Positions 32,401-44,344 are shown, numbered from the stretch's first letter. The stretch is DNA of 64,000 nucleotides from Rhipidocladum racemiflorum (GCA_036346355.1 JAYEVF010000087.1:1-64000), one strand, 5' to 3'. Made by a program: numbers and translations. Notes: generated from the letters alone by a model not told the origin.

Positions 32401-32933
32401 GCTCTTTCAGGAGGGGTTGGAGGCGCGCCTTCGATGGGTAAGCTTTACTTTCTAGCTCTTTTCGCCTTCTTGGAGACCGCCGGGGTAACTTAGGTCGTTC
32501 CACCATGTAGGTTGTTGAAGTCTCCATGGCGGACTTCCGGGCCGCGACCATCCCGCCCGACGTTTTTGCCCGGCACAACGCCGAACAAGATGCGAGAATC
32601 GCGGAGCTCGAGCAGGCGGTGCGCGGGCTAAAGGCTTCGGAGGTGGAGATCCGGCGTAAGATGGAGGAGTCTACCTTGGTCTTCAAGGAGCGCCTCGAGC
32701 AGAGCTAGGAGGCGAGGTCGGTCCTGGGGGCAACGGTGGACGCGCTACGCAGCTCCGTGCAAAGTGCCGAGAGGTCGTTGGACCAACACAGGGAGGAGGC
32801 AAAACGACTCCGTCAAGCGGCTCTCGAAGGGCGCGAAGCTCGGCGGAAGGTGCTCGACCTAGAAGCCGAGATTGACACCCTGAAGGAGGAGCTCGCCGTG
32901 CTCCAGGATGAGAAGCGCGCCGACCTGTTTTAG
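29467..32933 (+). pseudogene. antisense gene of gypsy-2: Transposase_28-like domain, repeat region, coiled coil
   Basis: The plus strand between the 3' LTR and pol. The frame at about 29525-30150 encodes a domain like PF04195 ('putative gypsy type transposon'): ..MPESEFVEAVLAYCECEI, NPNSILILAIFAHLCEGYVG, then a KGW-like ..DSWFYL. Introns are likely at about 30150-30237, 30354-30440, 31074-31147 and 32439-32511 (GT-AG). A long acidic Pro/Ala/Glu/Gly region (about 31560-32300) contains a near-perfect tandem repeat of about 60 residues plus shorter ones. The C-terminal exon (32512-32933) is coiled coil. Damage: TGA at 30549-30551, TAG at 32706-32708 and frame changes near 29500 and 32340. AATAAA at 32961 may serve polyadenylation. 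The start codon is uncertain. The function is unknown; the domain name is historical. Confidence 0.8.
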
Positions 32934-33755
32934 AGCTGTCCTCGTCGCCTGTTACCTGTAAATAAAAACTCTTGTAGATGATCCGTACCTGATAATGTTG
33001 AACGTAGGGAACAGGATCTTTCTCTTGTTATATCCATGCGCTCCAGCCTTGGTCCCTTTTCTTATATCGTGGTCGACGGCCATCTCGGAACTGGGGAAAA
33101 AAGAGAGACCCGACAAAAGAGTAATAGGAAATCAAGTTTTCGAGCTTGTTTTTAGAAGTATCAAGTAGCCCGGGAGTAAGGTTCTTCCGGAAGCCCCCGC
33201 TGTCAATGGAGGTCGTGTATCTTAATCGCGAGGACGACCTCGTTGACAGGAGAGTACAGAACAAAAAGCGAGACGTGCTACACTTTCTTTTGCCGAGCTG
33301 CGAGCGTGGGTTGGGACGCGGATTTGGGATGAGGGTCGAACTACGTTTTCTACCGAGCTGAAGCCCCCGTCCCCCGAGCGTCTTGGCCCGCGTCTTGGAG
33401 TCTCGAGCTCCGCCTTGATGGGATGGGGAGAGGTCGTGTGATCGTCCGACCTGGGGCGTTGCCGTTGTGCGCAGATCGTCCGGGACACCGAGCCGTCGGG
33501 GAAGCCGCCCTGCGATCCTTCCTGCGACAAGGTTGCCGCGGAGTATGATCGGTTTAAGCTAGGCGTGAATCCTTGAGGCCGAGCCGAGCAGTCTGGTCTC
33601 GATCGGCCGCGCTTTTGGTCGTTGGTCGTGTATTCCCCCTTGCCCCTGAGGCTCGCTCGGCTTAAGAGGGCATGAGGCCGCTGGATCTCGGGAGGAAGCA
33701 AATCTCTGAGCGGCTTTTATTGATAGAAATTACAAGGTGTTGTAGCTCCGAGAGT
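32934..33755. other. spacer between the antisense gene and pol in gypsy-2
   Basis: About 820 bases with no gene. It contains the AATAAA noted above and GC-rich sequence; the two convergent genes end on either side of it. Confidence 0.5.
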
Positions 33756-33903
33756 TTAGACGTGGAATTTTCGCAGCTGGTCGATGTTCCAGGTGCTGAC
33801 GAGCTCCCGTCCGTCCTCCATCGCAAGGCGGACAGCCCCCGGGAGTGCTGTTGAGACGACCGTGTAAGGGCCTTCCCATCTGGGTGTTAGCTTGTTCGCT
33901 TGC

Positions 33904-33908
33904 GATAA
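33904..33908. repeat. target-site duplication GATAA, left
   Basis: GATAA at 33904-33908 and 38498-38502. Closing the gap restores the integrase frame across VQDL-SQANKL. Confidence 0.92.
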
Positions 33909-36900
33909 TGTAATATCCCGGGTATTTCTATACTCGAATCACTGTACATTTGTACTCAAGCATTGTTTAATAATACACTGCTCTTATGTATTTCTGTATT
34001 TTGAGATGAGTATGCTTGATTGGCATCAAAAAGAGCCCTACAACTTATTTAACTTCGCTCAAAATCAATTTCCCATTTGATCGCGGTCATTAGACTACCC
34101 GACTAAATTAATTGCACTCTCATGAGTAATTGCAAATTGAGTTGGAAAGGTGTTAAATTGACCTAAAAACCTTCCTAAATATCTTAGAATCGATAAAAAT
34201 CAACTTTGGAAGTTTAATTCTTCAAGATTTGTCACTTGACCATAATGCCCCTTGTAAGTGCATAGTGTCTTTATACCCTTTTATTGCCTCCTTGCCCCCA
34301 AAACCAACAGCCACTCCCTTTGCTCACCTCCCTAACGTGCTAAGCAAAGAAGGAGAAGGAGAAAGAGAGGAAGAAGAAGGCAAGGAGCACCCAAATCCGG
34401 AGTTTGAGGGCGAATCGACCGACGAAACTTGATCCGAAGGCGGGAATCGACACCACCATCGCGTTCCCCACCTTCTAAACCCTCTCAAGTGAGTATTCCA
34501 ACATCTCCCATGGATGTTTCCTTGAGCTTGCATGGGGTTTTTGAGTTCTAGGTTGATTTCTAAACTCCCGGGACTTCCCTCTAGCCATTGCTACGACTAT
34601 CCCCATCGTAGCATCGCATTTCATCAAGTTCTTCTAAACCCTAGCCTAGGTCAAGTCTAGGTACCATGTGTTAGGAACATCGCATGGCAATTGTGCTTCA
34701 GAAACAAAACTCAGGTCATCGTTAGGTCCATTTAACTCTACTATCGACCTAGCGTTTGACCACCTTCGAAATCTAGCAACCTAATGCTAGGTTTTCGATT
34801 TGTCGGAGTTCTAGTGGAGCAAAGCATGGATAGTAATTTTTGTGGGCACTTCTGGTAGCTAGAGCCGCTATCAGAAGAATCGGAATTCAATTCTGATAAG
34901 CCGGATTTTATTTTATTTAATTAGGTGTTAAGTGTTTTCACAAAATACTAGGAGTCCGTAGCTTGAATCGACGATTCTATTAGCTCTTCTGATAGCCGTA
35001 GTCGCGATCAGAAGAGTCAGAATTCAATTTGTCGCATCCTACACAAAGTTGTCAGCTCTAGGTCACTCTGTTTGCGAAAAATCCTAGAGGTCCGATGACC
35101 GAATGGATAGCCCCTATAGCTTTCTAGCTAGTAGAAACCCCGATAAAAAAATACGGAGTTTAGTTTTGACCATTTTGCAGCATACTTTGCTGCTCTAGGT
35201 CTCAATTGGTTGAATAAAATCCTAGAGCTCCGGAGCACGAATCGACTTCACCATTAGTCTTCTTAGAGGCTAAAACAGTGGCTAAAAATGCTAGATTTGT
35301 ATTTTAGCACTTCGCATTTTATTTTAATAATTAGAGGGCCCAAAGCCGTTATTGGATTTTCGCTTCAGTTCGCCTCGTTTAAGGTCCGTAAGGTTGAAAG
35401 CATGCTTCGCGTGTGCTTTAGATCCCATTTTGGCCCTTTTCCGGACTTTTGTCGTACTTCGGGTAAATACCGGAGTTACGCGGACGTTTGATCAAAAGTC
35501 CGAGTAGGTTAAGTCAATTTTTGGCGGTGATTGGCTCCGATAAGTCATTATTACCTCCAAGTGTCTAGCTGCGGGTCCAGAACGAAGTTTCACGACATTC
35601 TTGATCAAAACGACCTTTTGTTGGTTTTGATCGTTTTTTGTCGTTAACGGTCGTTTTGATCGTTTTGGCCGTTTTTGCGAATTCGATGCAAATTGCTAAT
35701 CTACCGAGCGTTTTAGTTAGGTGTTGAGTGTTCGAACCCGTATCGGGAACCCACAAGCGGATTCGATCGCGTTTGGACTCAATACGGACTCAAAACGGTT
35801 TTGTCGGTAATTACTCCGCGGTTTTTCATTTTGATTCAATTTTGGTCAATTTCATTAGGAATTGCTTTGCAACCGATCCAACTAAGTCCTAAATATCTTG
35901 CTTTAGCTTGTTGCGTTGTCGGAAACCTGTTTTGCGCAAAAATCCGCAAAATTGGCCGTTTAACGGATTTCCGACAAAACGATCGCTTTTACCGCTTCGG
36001 CAAATTTGTCGCTTTTAGGGCCGAAAGGTTTTTCTTCGATCTTTCGAGCGTTTTAGCACCTAGTTATGTACCTGAGGCCATATTGAGGCTCCACATGCAA
36101 ATTTAATTGCATTTGTCTTCAATTTACGTATTTTTATTCACGTAGGTAAAGAATACGCCGTTTTCGTCGTTTTAGCTCCCGGTTGATCATTTCAACTTCA
36201 AACAAGTTCCAATAAGTCCCACTAGGTATGTTATACCTATTTTTAGGTATTTCACTAAGTTTAGTTGGGTTTTACTTCATTTTTCACGTTTTAATCCATT
36301 TTGGCACTTGTTCGGCCGAAATGGACATAATAGGTAATAGTTTCACATTTTCTTCGTTTTCTTCATTTCTTTCTCCTTTAAATATTTAAGTGGGTCTTAT
36401 TTGATGTTTAGTTGGCATTTGTGCATTTAAATCTTTCTTTTGCTAAGTTGTATTTGTTTTTGTCGTTTTTGTTGCTTTGACCGATTAGAGGCTAGCGAGT
36501 CGGGCTTCGCCTCGAACGACCCGAACATCATCCCGGACATCACCGAAGTGCAACAACAAGGCAAGAACCTCATTTGACCATCTTGAATCCTATATTTCAC
36601 AATGTTTACTTTGATTTCTCAAACTAATATGCATCGTTTAAATTCAATAAAGCGCTAGTTTGTGGGAATGGTAGATATAATCCAAATTGGTGGTTTTCCT
36701 TAATCTAATTTCCCTTCCACACATTGATAACCCTAGTAGAGGTTAGACAACTTAATAAATGTCACTTGGGTATAAACGAACTAGTAATCTGATATGCTTA
36801 GACATTGCAATAGAAGTGATTACAATGGCAGTCTTGTACCATACATTTTTAACTATGACATTTTTAAGTGGTTTTAGAAATGTGACATGAGAAAGTAATT

Positions 36901-38497
36901 TGGTAAAAATGTGAAGTGTCTAGTCGGTAATTAGACCGAGCGGGAGGTATAATATGTGCTAGTTAAACTGGTGGCGATTGGTTGACGAGTTAAGTGGAGT
37001 ACCCGCTTGAGTCACTAGGAGAAAACTATAAGGACCGAAGCCTTGAAACCATAATTCGACCGACATTACGTGCAACCGCCGCATGCCGGGATGGGGCAGC
37101 CGCAATTGAGTACTTGAAGTGTGAGGGTTTAGCCGTGCTCGTTGGTAGGCCGCGGTGTGGACCTTTTTCCCGTGATGAGCAAGTCAAGCGCGGTGTGAGT
37201 GTCCCCACGACCGCCCGTTTGCACCTTCGTGAGTGCGCTTGGTCTTTGCAATGAAATCGCTTCGGTGTCACATCGGGTGATACAACGGTGTACGCCTTGC
37301 TATGGGATAAGGGCCGCGCAGACTTACAGATTACCCGCCGTCACGAGAAGGTGGCCGCTGTGTGTGCGGTTGGCTCCTTATCGCCATAGTGGTGGATATC
37401 GTCACGGTCTTTGAGGTGTGGCTAAAACCTCAACGATGGGAAAGATTGTGTTCCGGGCTTGTACAACGGGTACCTTTGGTATCGCGTGTTCCCTGGATGA
37501 CAGGGGTGCAAGTCTGGTTTGCGGGGAATAAAGTGTACATACTCTGCAGAGTCTTAAAATAAATCTGATCGATTAGCCGTGCTCACGGACATGAACAATT
37601 AACTCAGTTTTTGTTTCAAGTATAGACGTTTGGTTTGGTTTTGAAAATGAAAATCTATTTCGGAGTCTAACTAAAGTATATGAATCGATATGAAACTTGG
37701 TGGATTTGCATGTGGTTCGATATGGTACTTGATGGAACTATGGATGTGTGGATATAACACTTGGTGGATTTACGCATATATGGATGTCAAATCTTATCTC
37801 AACTGCGATCATGTATGGCGGCAGTTGAGAAGCTCAAATGTTATATATATACTGTAAATATGTTTTAGTCAAACTGCTATCTTTCAAATTATGTATTACT
37901 TTTCGATGAATTGATTCAACTCTTGCTTTTCGCAATAGACTTAGTGTAGCAGCCTTTCATTGAATCAGCCTGCATTAAATTTATATTTGCATACACTAAA
38001 GTCTTGCGAGTACATACGTGTACTCACCGTTCTGTTGCTAACCTTTTTCCAACAGAGGAAGGTACAGTGATGATGTCTGGGTGATCTTGAGCTTGATTCT
38101 GCGAGTCTTTGTAACCGTAGGTCCTCCCTCGATCAATTTGCCTTAGGGTGTGTTCGGGCTCAGACTTGGTTTCAGTGTCACTTTTGGTTTCCATTGTCGT
38201 TCTTTCTTTTGTAATCTACTTTGTAGGATATTGTAAGATTTACGCTTGATTATGTAAATTAAGTTAACTTAGTTCGTTTGTGCGTTGATACTTGTGTTGT
38301 TGGTACGCGATACTGGGCTATTGATCCAGGGAACCAGTATCGGATGCGTACAGGTACCGGGTCTGAAGCTAAGGGTTCGATTCCGTCGATCGAATTTTTG
38401 GGTTCAGATTTTCGGTATCGAGGCTTCATGTTGCTATACGGTGCTATACGCTACAGTAGACGGCGTACAGTACGGTATAGGACAAGGGGCCCTCACA
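33909..38497 (+). mobile_element. 4.6-kb TG...CA noncoding element (very long solo LTR or LARD-like)
   Basis: Starts TGTAATATCCCGGG and ends GGGGCCCTCACA, with a 5-base GATAA duplication, the hallmarks of LTR-element integration. I found no second copy of the start inside, so a single very long LTR is the simplest reading. Blocks in order: an AT-rich start, a TATA-poor promoter-like region with CT-rich leader (34240-34500), a short acidic coding stretch around 36490-36575 followed by GGCAAG, a GCAGAG block near 37545 (TCTGCAGAGT), and GAGTACATACGTGTACTC at 38009. The same blocks in the same order occur at 49759-54096 and, in part, in 61185-64000 and 9420-9903. No real gene. Confidence 0.82.
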
Positions 38498-41400
38498 GAT
38501 AAGTCTTGAACTCGGCGTAAGACGAGGTCACCGACTTGTAACGCCCTGGGTCGTAGGTTTTTGGCGGCGTGCCTACGAAGCGCCTGTAGGTAAACCGCGG
38601 AGCGTAGCAACACCCGTTCGCGTGTTCCTTCCGCGAGGTCGAGGTCGAGGAGACGCCCGCCTTCCTGTTCGACGTCGTCGACCAGATCCACCCTTGGGGA
38701 TCCCAAGGCGATCTCGGCAGGCAGGATGGCCTCCGTACCGTAGACGAGCTGGAAAGGGGTTTCCCCTGTGGCTCGGCTCGTAGTGGTACGGACTGACCAT
38801 AGGACGGGAGGAAGTTCGTCCACCCAAGCCTGTCCGTGCTGTCCGAGATCCCTGAAGACTCTCTTTTTGAGCCCTTGGATGATTTGCCCGTTAGCTCGTT
38901 CGGCGGCCCCATTGCTCTGCGGGTGTGCCACAGATGCGAAGCACAGCTTGGTTCCGATCTCCTCGCAATAGGCTTGAAACAGCTCGCTCGTGAACTGAGT
39001 GCCATTGTCTGTGATGAGGTGGTTTGGGATGCCAAAGTGCGTCACCACGTTATTGCGAAAGAATCTTTTTGCTGCTTGGGCCGAGATGGTTGAAACAGGC
39101 TCCGCCTCGATCCATTTGGTGAAGGTGTCGATCATGACGAACAGATACTTGCAGCCCTTTCTTCCGCGTGGAAAGGGCCCCAGTATGTCGATACCCCAGA
39201 CCGAGAATGGCCATGTCAGCGGGATGGTTTGCAATGCGTATGCCGGTTGATGGGTCTTACGAGCGTGGAACAGACAGGCCCGACAAGAGGTCACTATCGA
39301 ACGAGCGTCGGCCAGGGCCGTCGACCAATAGTATCCCAGCCGGAAGGCTTTGCCTACCATCGTCCTAAAGGACGAATGAGCACCGCACGCTCCCTCGTGG
39401 ACGTCGTTGAGGAGGTGTTTGCCCTCCTCCTGGGTGATGCACTTGGAGAGGACTCCGAGTGCACCTTTGCGGTATAGAGCGCCCTCTACCATTCTGTATA
39501 GGGAGGCGCGCCTCGTAAGCCGGGAACGCTCGGCCTCTTCCTCGGGTAGTGTCCCATGCGCTAGGTATTGGATGAATGGCGTCATCCAGTCTGCGCCCTG
39601 CTCGAGGAAGGAGACGCTACCGTGCGTCTCGGTTGCCTCCCCTTCGGAAGGGATGGAGGGCTTGAAAACGTGCTCGACGAGCACCTCCGCCGGAGCGGGG
39701 AGTTGGGCGGAACCGACCTTCGATAGATGATCGGCCAGGGAATTATCTCTCCTGGGGATGTACAATACCTCAAAATTCTTGAAGTATTTTTCCATCTTCC
39801 TAACTTCAGCCAGGTAAAGCGCCATTGAGTTATCGGAACACTGATACTCCTTGTTAACCTGGTTTACGACCAACTGCGAATCGCCTTGCTGTGACCCGTT
39901 GGACCCCGAGAGCCCTACAAGCGCGGAGCCCGGCCAGCAGGCTTTTGTACTCTGCCGCATTGTTTGTCGCGGCGAAGTGCAGGCGGAGGGCGTACTGGAT
40001 CCGCTCTCCTCGTGGGGGTTCTAGGACGACTCCGGCCCCTGAGCAATCAAAGGTTCGGGATCCGTCGAAGTATATAGTCCAATGGTCTTGCCCGGACTGG
40101 CCGGAGTTTTCTCGTGGCGGAGCGGGATTCGTCCACTCAGCCAGGAAATCTGCCAAGACTTGAGATTTTATCGCGGTCCGAGCCGAGAACTCGATACTGA
40201 ATTCGGCGAGCTCCATGGCCCATTTTGCGATACGCCCACTGGCGTCCTGATTCCCCAAAATTTCCCTGAGCGGGAAATTGGTCGGAACCCGGATTCTGTG
40301 GGCCTGGAAGTAGTGCCGTAACTTCTTGGAGGCCATGAGTAGCGCGTACAGGAGTTTTTGGACCTCTGGGTAACGCTCCTTGGGTCCGTTCAAGACCTCG
40401 CTGACGTAATAGACTGGTTGCTGCACCCCGTTTCTTTCCACTGTTAACACGGCGCTTACCGCTTGGGGTGTGGCGGCCAGGTATAACAGCAGGATCTCGT
40501 CGGGTTTTGGCGTGGTCAAGACCGGTGGCTTCGACAGGTATTGCTTTAGCTCTTCGAAGGCGCTGCTTGCTTCCTCCGACCATTCGAACCCGTCGTGCTT
40601 ACGAAGTGCCTTGAAGAAAGGCAGTCCACGCTCGCCGAGTCGCGAGATGAAACGGCTCAAAGCCGCCATTCTCCCGGTTAGGGATTGGACTTCTCGTACG
40701 CAGGTGGGAGGTCGCATGTTATCGATTGCCTCGATTTTCTCCGGATTAGCCCCGATCCCTTGCAGCCCGATCATACAGCCGAGCACTTTTCCAGCCTTTA
40801 CTCCGAATACGCACTTTTCTGGATTTAGTTTTATTCGATGCTTGTTGAGGTTACAGAAGGTTTCCTCCAGGTCGGACACGTGACCTGAGGCGATCTTGCT
40901 CTTAACCACAATGTCATCGACATAGACCTCCAGATTCTGACCTATTTGGTCTGAAAATGTTTTCTGCATGAGTCGCTGGAAAGTTGCTCCAGCGTTCCTG
41001 AGACCGAAGGACATGGTCGTGTAGCAGAAGGTGCCAAACAGCGTGATGAAAGAGATTTTTTCCTCGTCTTTTGGTGATATACCTATATGGTGGTATCCCG
41101 AATAGGCGTCCAGAAAGCTCATTACCGCCGACCCCGCCGTTGCATCGACCAGCTGGTCTATTCGAGGTAGTGGGAAATTGTCCTTGGGGCATGCGGCGTT
41201 GAGGCTGGTATGGTCGACACACATGCGCCACTTTCCTCCTTTCTTTTTTACGATCACCGGGTTGGCCAGCCACTCGGAGTGGTCGACTTCTCGTATGAAG
41301 CCAGCCTTGAGGAGCTTATCCAACTCTTCCCTGATGATTGCCTGCTTCTCCGGGGAGAAGCGCCTGAGCTTTTTGTCGCACAGGTCTTTTGCCAGGCTGA

Positions 41401-41507
41401 ACCGCTAGCCTGTGCTCGACGACCTCCCTTAGGACCCTGGGCATGTCGGACGGTTCCCAGGCAAACACGTCCGCATTCTTCCGGAGGAAGGTCACGAGCT
41501 CGAGTTC

Positions 41508-44285
41508 CTATTTAGGGTCCAGAGCGGCCTCTACATGTGCGACCTTGCTTGGCTCTGCATCGCATAGCGGGACGGCCTTGGTTTCTCCTCCGGCCTGGAG
41601 GGCAGTCTTGGGTCGGGAGCTCCTCTGCTCTTGTTCTAGCTCGCGTTGAGGCAGTTGGCCGACCATGTCGAGCGCCCTCTCATCGCAGTTCAGAGCTGCT
41701 TTCTGGTTCCCCTTCACCGAGATTACCCCCCCGGGGCCGGGTACTTTCAGGCACTGGTACCCGTGGTGTGTAGCTGCCATAAACTTGGCCAGCGCGGGTC
41801 GACCCAGGATGGCGATATAGGCCGACTCGAAGTCAACCACCTCGAACGTGATTAGTTTCATCCGAAGGTTGCTCGGGCTGCCGAACGTCACGGGCAAGAC
41901 AATCTGGCCGAGCGGTTTGACCGAGGTGCCCGGGACTATCCCGTAGAAGGGAATCACAATGCTCTTTACCTTGGACCGAGGGATTTGCATCTCGTCCAGA
42001 GCTCTTGCAGATATAAGGTTCAGAGAGCTTCCACAGTCTATGAGCACCCGCCCTACTACAATATTGCTGATCGTGGGGCTTACGACCATCGGGAGCCTCT
42101 GGGGTTTTATCATCCCAAGGGGGCAGTCATCCCTGGTGAATGTGAGGGGCAGCTCGGACCACTTGAGCTGCTGGACAGGAGGCTTCCCCTGGGCGACGTG
42201 GTGTACTTCGCGTGCGGCCTCCTTCAGCTCCCGACGGGATTTGTAAGCGGCGGAGCCCCCGAATATCACGGTGATGTGATTCTTTGGCTCTTGGTACTCC
42301 ATGTCCTCATCTTCGCTGACGAGCTGTTTGCCTTTGCTATTTTCTCCTTGCTCTGGGAGAGTAGGCATGGGACCCTTGCCGCTGTAGAACTGCTCCAGTC
42401 GGGAGGTCCATGTTCGGCAGTTGCATAGGTCGTGCCCGTAAGCTTGGTGGAGTGGACATAAATAGGTGCTGGCTCGGTCACGTTGACCATCCCAGCCGCG
42501 ATCCTCCCGACCTTGGTCGTTGCGGCGTTGCGTGGGTCGCCCTTTGCCTCTCGCGGCTGTGCCTTTTTGTGCCTGCGAGGTCGGCCGCTGGCGCTGCTCA
42601 ACGGCTGCTACCATGTTTGGAGCGGAGGTCCTCTTCTTCTTTTTTATCTTCTTTTCGACCGTGCTCACACTCTTTCTGCTGGTGGACCCCTCGAGCCCGG
42701 GCTGAGGTGGTAGCTTCCCCTCGTCCAGCATCTTTTTCCATTGGACCGCCTCGTCGGCGTTGGCGTACCGGTCGGCCATACGGAACAGCTCGTTGGCCGT
42801 GATGTCCAGCTGGATCTTGAGGTCTTGCGTAAAGCGGACGTCTCGAACCCCGAATTTGAAAGCTCGGACTACCGCTTTGTCCGAGATGCTTGGGATAGAG
42901 TTTCGTATTTGCATGAACCGCTGGACGAATTGGCGAAGGGTTTCGCCCTCTGTTTGGATCAAGCGTTCGAGATCACGCTCTTTGCCCGGGCGGATGTAGC
43001 AACTCTGGAAATTGGCTCTGAGGGCGCTGCTTAACTGCCCCCAAGACCGAATCGATCCTTCCTTCTGGTTGAATAACCACGTTCGGGTCGGACCGTCTAG
43101 TACTGTGGGCAAGAAGTTGGCCATGACTCCCTCATCTCCTCCGGCCGCCAAGATGGCAGTGGTGTAGATCGAGAGGAATTCATCGGGGTTTTGCGTCCCG
43201 TCGAATCTTTCGATGTGTCCTGGCTTGAACTTGCTAGGCCACGTAACACACCGCAGGGATGATTCGAAAGCCCGGCACCCGAAGATGGGGCTATCGTGGC
43301 GGTCGCTCCGACCATGGCGGTTGTAACGATCTTCACTCCCCGAGCACCCGATCCGGGGGCCGAGGTGCGAGAACACCTCCCGAGGTCGATAAGAGGGGGA
43401 GCGGCCTGAGGAGGAGAATTCGGTTTTGCTCCGGGCGTAACCCTGTGAGAGCGCTCGGGAATCGCTCCGGGCGCCCCCTAGGTACCGGTCATGTTCGTGT
43501 CGGTCATCCCAGGCGCGGCTACGAGAATCGCCGAGGTGGGAACGGAATGGAATCCGCCGGCGGTGGTCTCGTGCCTCTTTCTCCCTGGATGCTTCCGTCG
43601 CGTTTATGTCGGCGGCGATCTTTTCGAGGTCATCAGCCACCACAGCTCCCATGGCCTCTAGGTCAGCTTGCTCAGAGAACTCTCTAAGGTTGCGGACAAC
43701 CGTAGCTAGGGCCTGAAGGCGTTGCCAGCTCGGTGGAACGAGGGGTGACGACCTCGCTCGCCGGTGCGTGGGTTCCGGGGTTCCGTACCCGTGGAAATTC
43801 TCACGGGCCTCGGTTCCGACCCGAGTACTGGAACCGCCGCGAACCTGCCGGCGTATGCTTGCCAGTGTTCGGTTCAAAGACGCCTCCAAGTGATCTTTGG
43901 CTGCCTCATAGCGCTGAAGGCGGGACCCAACGGGGGATTTCCCCCCGGGGCCTTCACGTTCCCCTGCCACGTTGACGTTGCGGGAATGGGAGGATAGCGA
44001 GGGTGATATCATGGTGTCCCCTCGTGACGCCGTTTCTTGGTCGGGCTCGAGCTGATCGGGGATATCCAGGCCATCATAGAGTCCGTCGTATTCGTCATCC
44101 GAGAGGGCCTCGAGCTGGGAGCGAATGAACTGCTCCCGCGCGGCGGCTTCCGAGGAAAAGCTCTCGGGTTCGGAGTGACCTTGCGGATCAATGATGCCAG
44201 CGGCCTGGACAGCGGCGTAGTACCGGTCCTCGGCTCCGACCTCTTCGAAGCCGCGATGATCCTGGTGACGCTGAGAGTTTGACAT
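41508..44285 (-). CDS. gag-protease polyprotein of gypsy-2 (925 residues, intact)
   Basis: An unbroken frame from 44285 to the TAG at 41510-41508. The first 330 or so residues are Ser/Arg-rich and disordered. The retrotransposon gag domain (PF03732 type) follows: FDGTQNPDEFLSIYTT, ..GPTRTWLFNQ, LRQFVQRFMQIRN. An unusual zinc knuckle, CPLHQAYGHDLCNC, comes next. The retropepsin domain starts around residue 745 with the active site VLIDCGSSLNLIS (Asp-Cys-Gly-Ser, the form usual in this branch) and later ILGRPAL. Gag packages element RNA and the protease matures the products. The stop probably once was read through or is a mutation, since RT follows in the same frame after it. Confidence 0.92.
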   Translation of the reverse strand: MSNSQRHQDHRGFEEVGAEDRYYAAVQAAGIIDPQGHSEPESFSSEAAAREQFIRSQLEALSDDEYDGLYDGLDIPDQLEPDQETASRGDTMISPSLSSHSRNVNVAGEREGPGGKSPVGSRLQRYEAAKDHLEASLNRTLASIRRQVRGGSSTRVGTEARENFHGYGTPEPTHRRARSSPLVPPSWQRLQALATVVRNLREFSEQADLEAMGAVVADDLEKIAADINATEASREKEARDHRRRIPFRSHLGDSRSRAWDDRHEHDRYLGGARSDSRALSQGYARSKTEFSSSGRSPSYRPREVFSHLGPRIGCSGSEDRYNRHGRSDRHDSPIFGCRAFESSLRCVTWPSKFKPGHIERFDGTQNPDEFLSIYTTAILAAGGDEGVMANFLPTVLDGPTRTWLFNQKEGSIRSWGQLSSALRANFQSCYIRPGKERDLERLIQTEGETLRQFVQRFMQIRNSIPSISDKAVVRAFKFGVRDVRFTQDLKIQLDITANELFRMADRYANADEAVQWKKMLDEGKLPPQPGLEGSTSRKSVSTVEKKIKKKKRTSAPNMVAAVEQRQRPTSQAQKGTAARGKGRPTQRRNDQGREDRGWDGQRDRASTYLCPLHQAYGHDLCNCRTWTSRLEQFYSGKGPMPTLPEQGENSKGKQLVSEDEDMEYQEPKNHITVIFGGSAAYKSRRELKEAAREVHHVAQGKPPVQQLKWSELPLTFTRDDCPLGMIKPQRLPMVVSPTISNIVVGRVLIDCGSSLNLISARALDEMQIPRSKVKSIVIPFYGIVPGTSVKPLGQIVLPVTFGSPSNLRMKLITFEVVDFESAYIAILGRPALAKFMAATHHGYQCLKVPGPGGVISVKGNQKAALNCDERALDMVGQLPQRELEQEQRSSRPKTALQAGGETKAVPLCDAEPSKVAHVEAALDPK

Positions 44286-44324
44286 CTTCTGGGATTCTTC
44301 ACGGAAGGGAAAAATCGACGTCGG

Positions 44325-44342
44325 TCCCCACGGACGGCGCCA
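44325..44342 (-). promoter_or_regulatory. primer-binding site of gypsy-2
   Basis: On the minus strand TGGCGCCGTCCGTGGGGA starts two bases after the 5' LTR. The first nine bases match the 3' end complement of plant tRNA-Asp; the rest diverges, so the primer is uncertain. Confidence 0.75.
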
Positions 44343-44344
44343 GC

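Larger units (their letters stand above)
33756..41507 (-). pseudogene. pol of gypsy-2 (RT, RNase H, integrase), broken
   Basis: Minus strand. A TAG at 41510-41508 separates it from gag-protease in the same frame. A frameshift near 41390 precedes RT (41323 on): LDKLLKAGFIREV, FGLRNAGATFQRLMQK and the active site VYVDDIVVKSK. RNase H has IYFDGS and ATNNAAEYKS; a frameshift near 39900 falls inside it. Integrase is well kept: the zinc finger HEGACGAH...C..C, GIDILGPFP, ITDNGTQF and NGAAERANGQI. At about 38503 (VQDL) it is cut by a 4.6-kb insertion and resumes at 33903 (SQANKLTPRWEGPY), ending FHV-stop at 33756. Confidence 0.92.

Noticed and set aside
36994..37562. Open frames inside the 4.6-kb element
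   Set aside because: The matching region of the second long element does not keep these frames open.
38768..43997. Many plus-strand frames of 60-150 codons
   Set aside because: They lie opposite the gag and pol of gypsy-2 and show no domain of their own.
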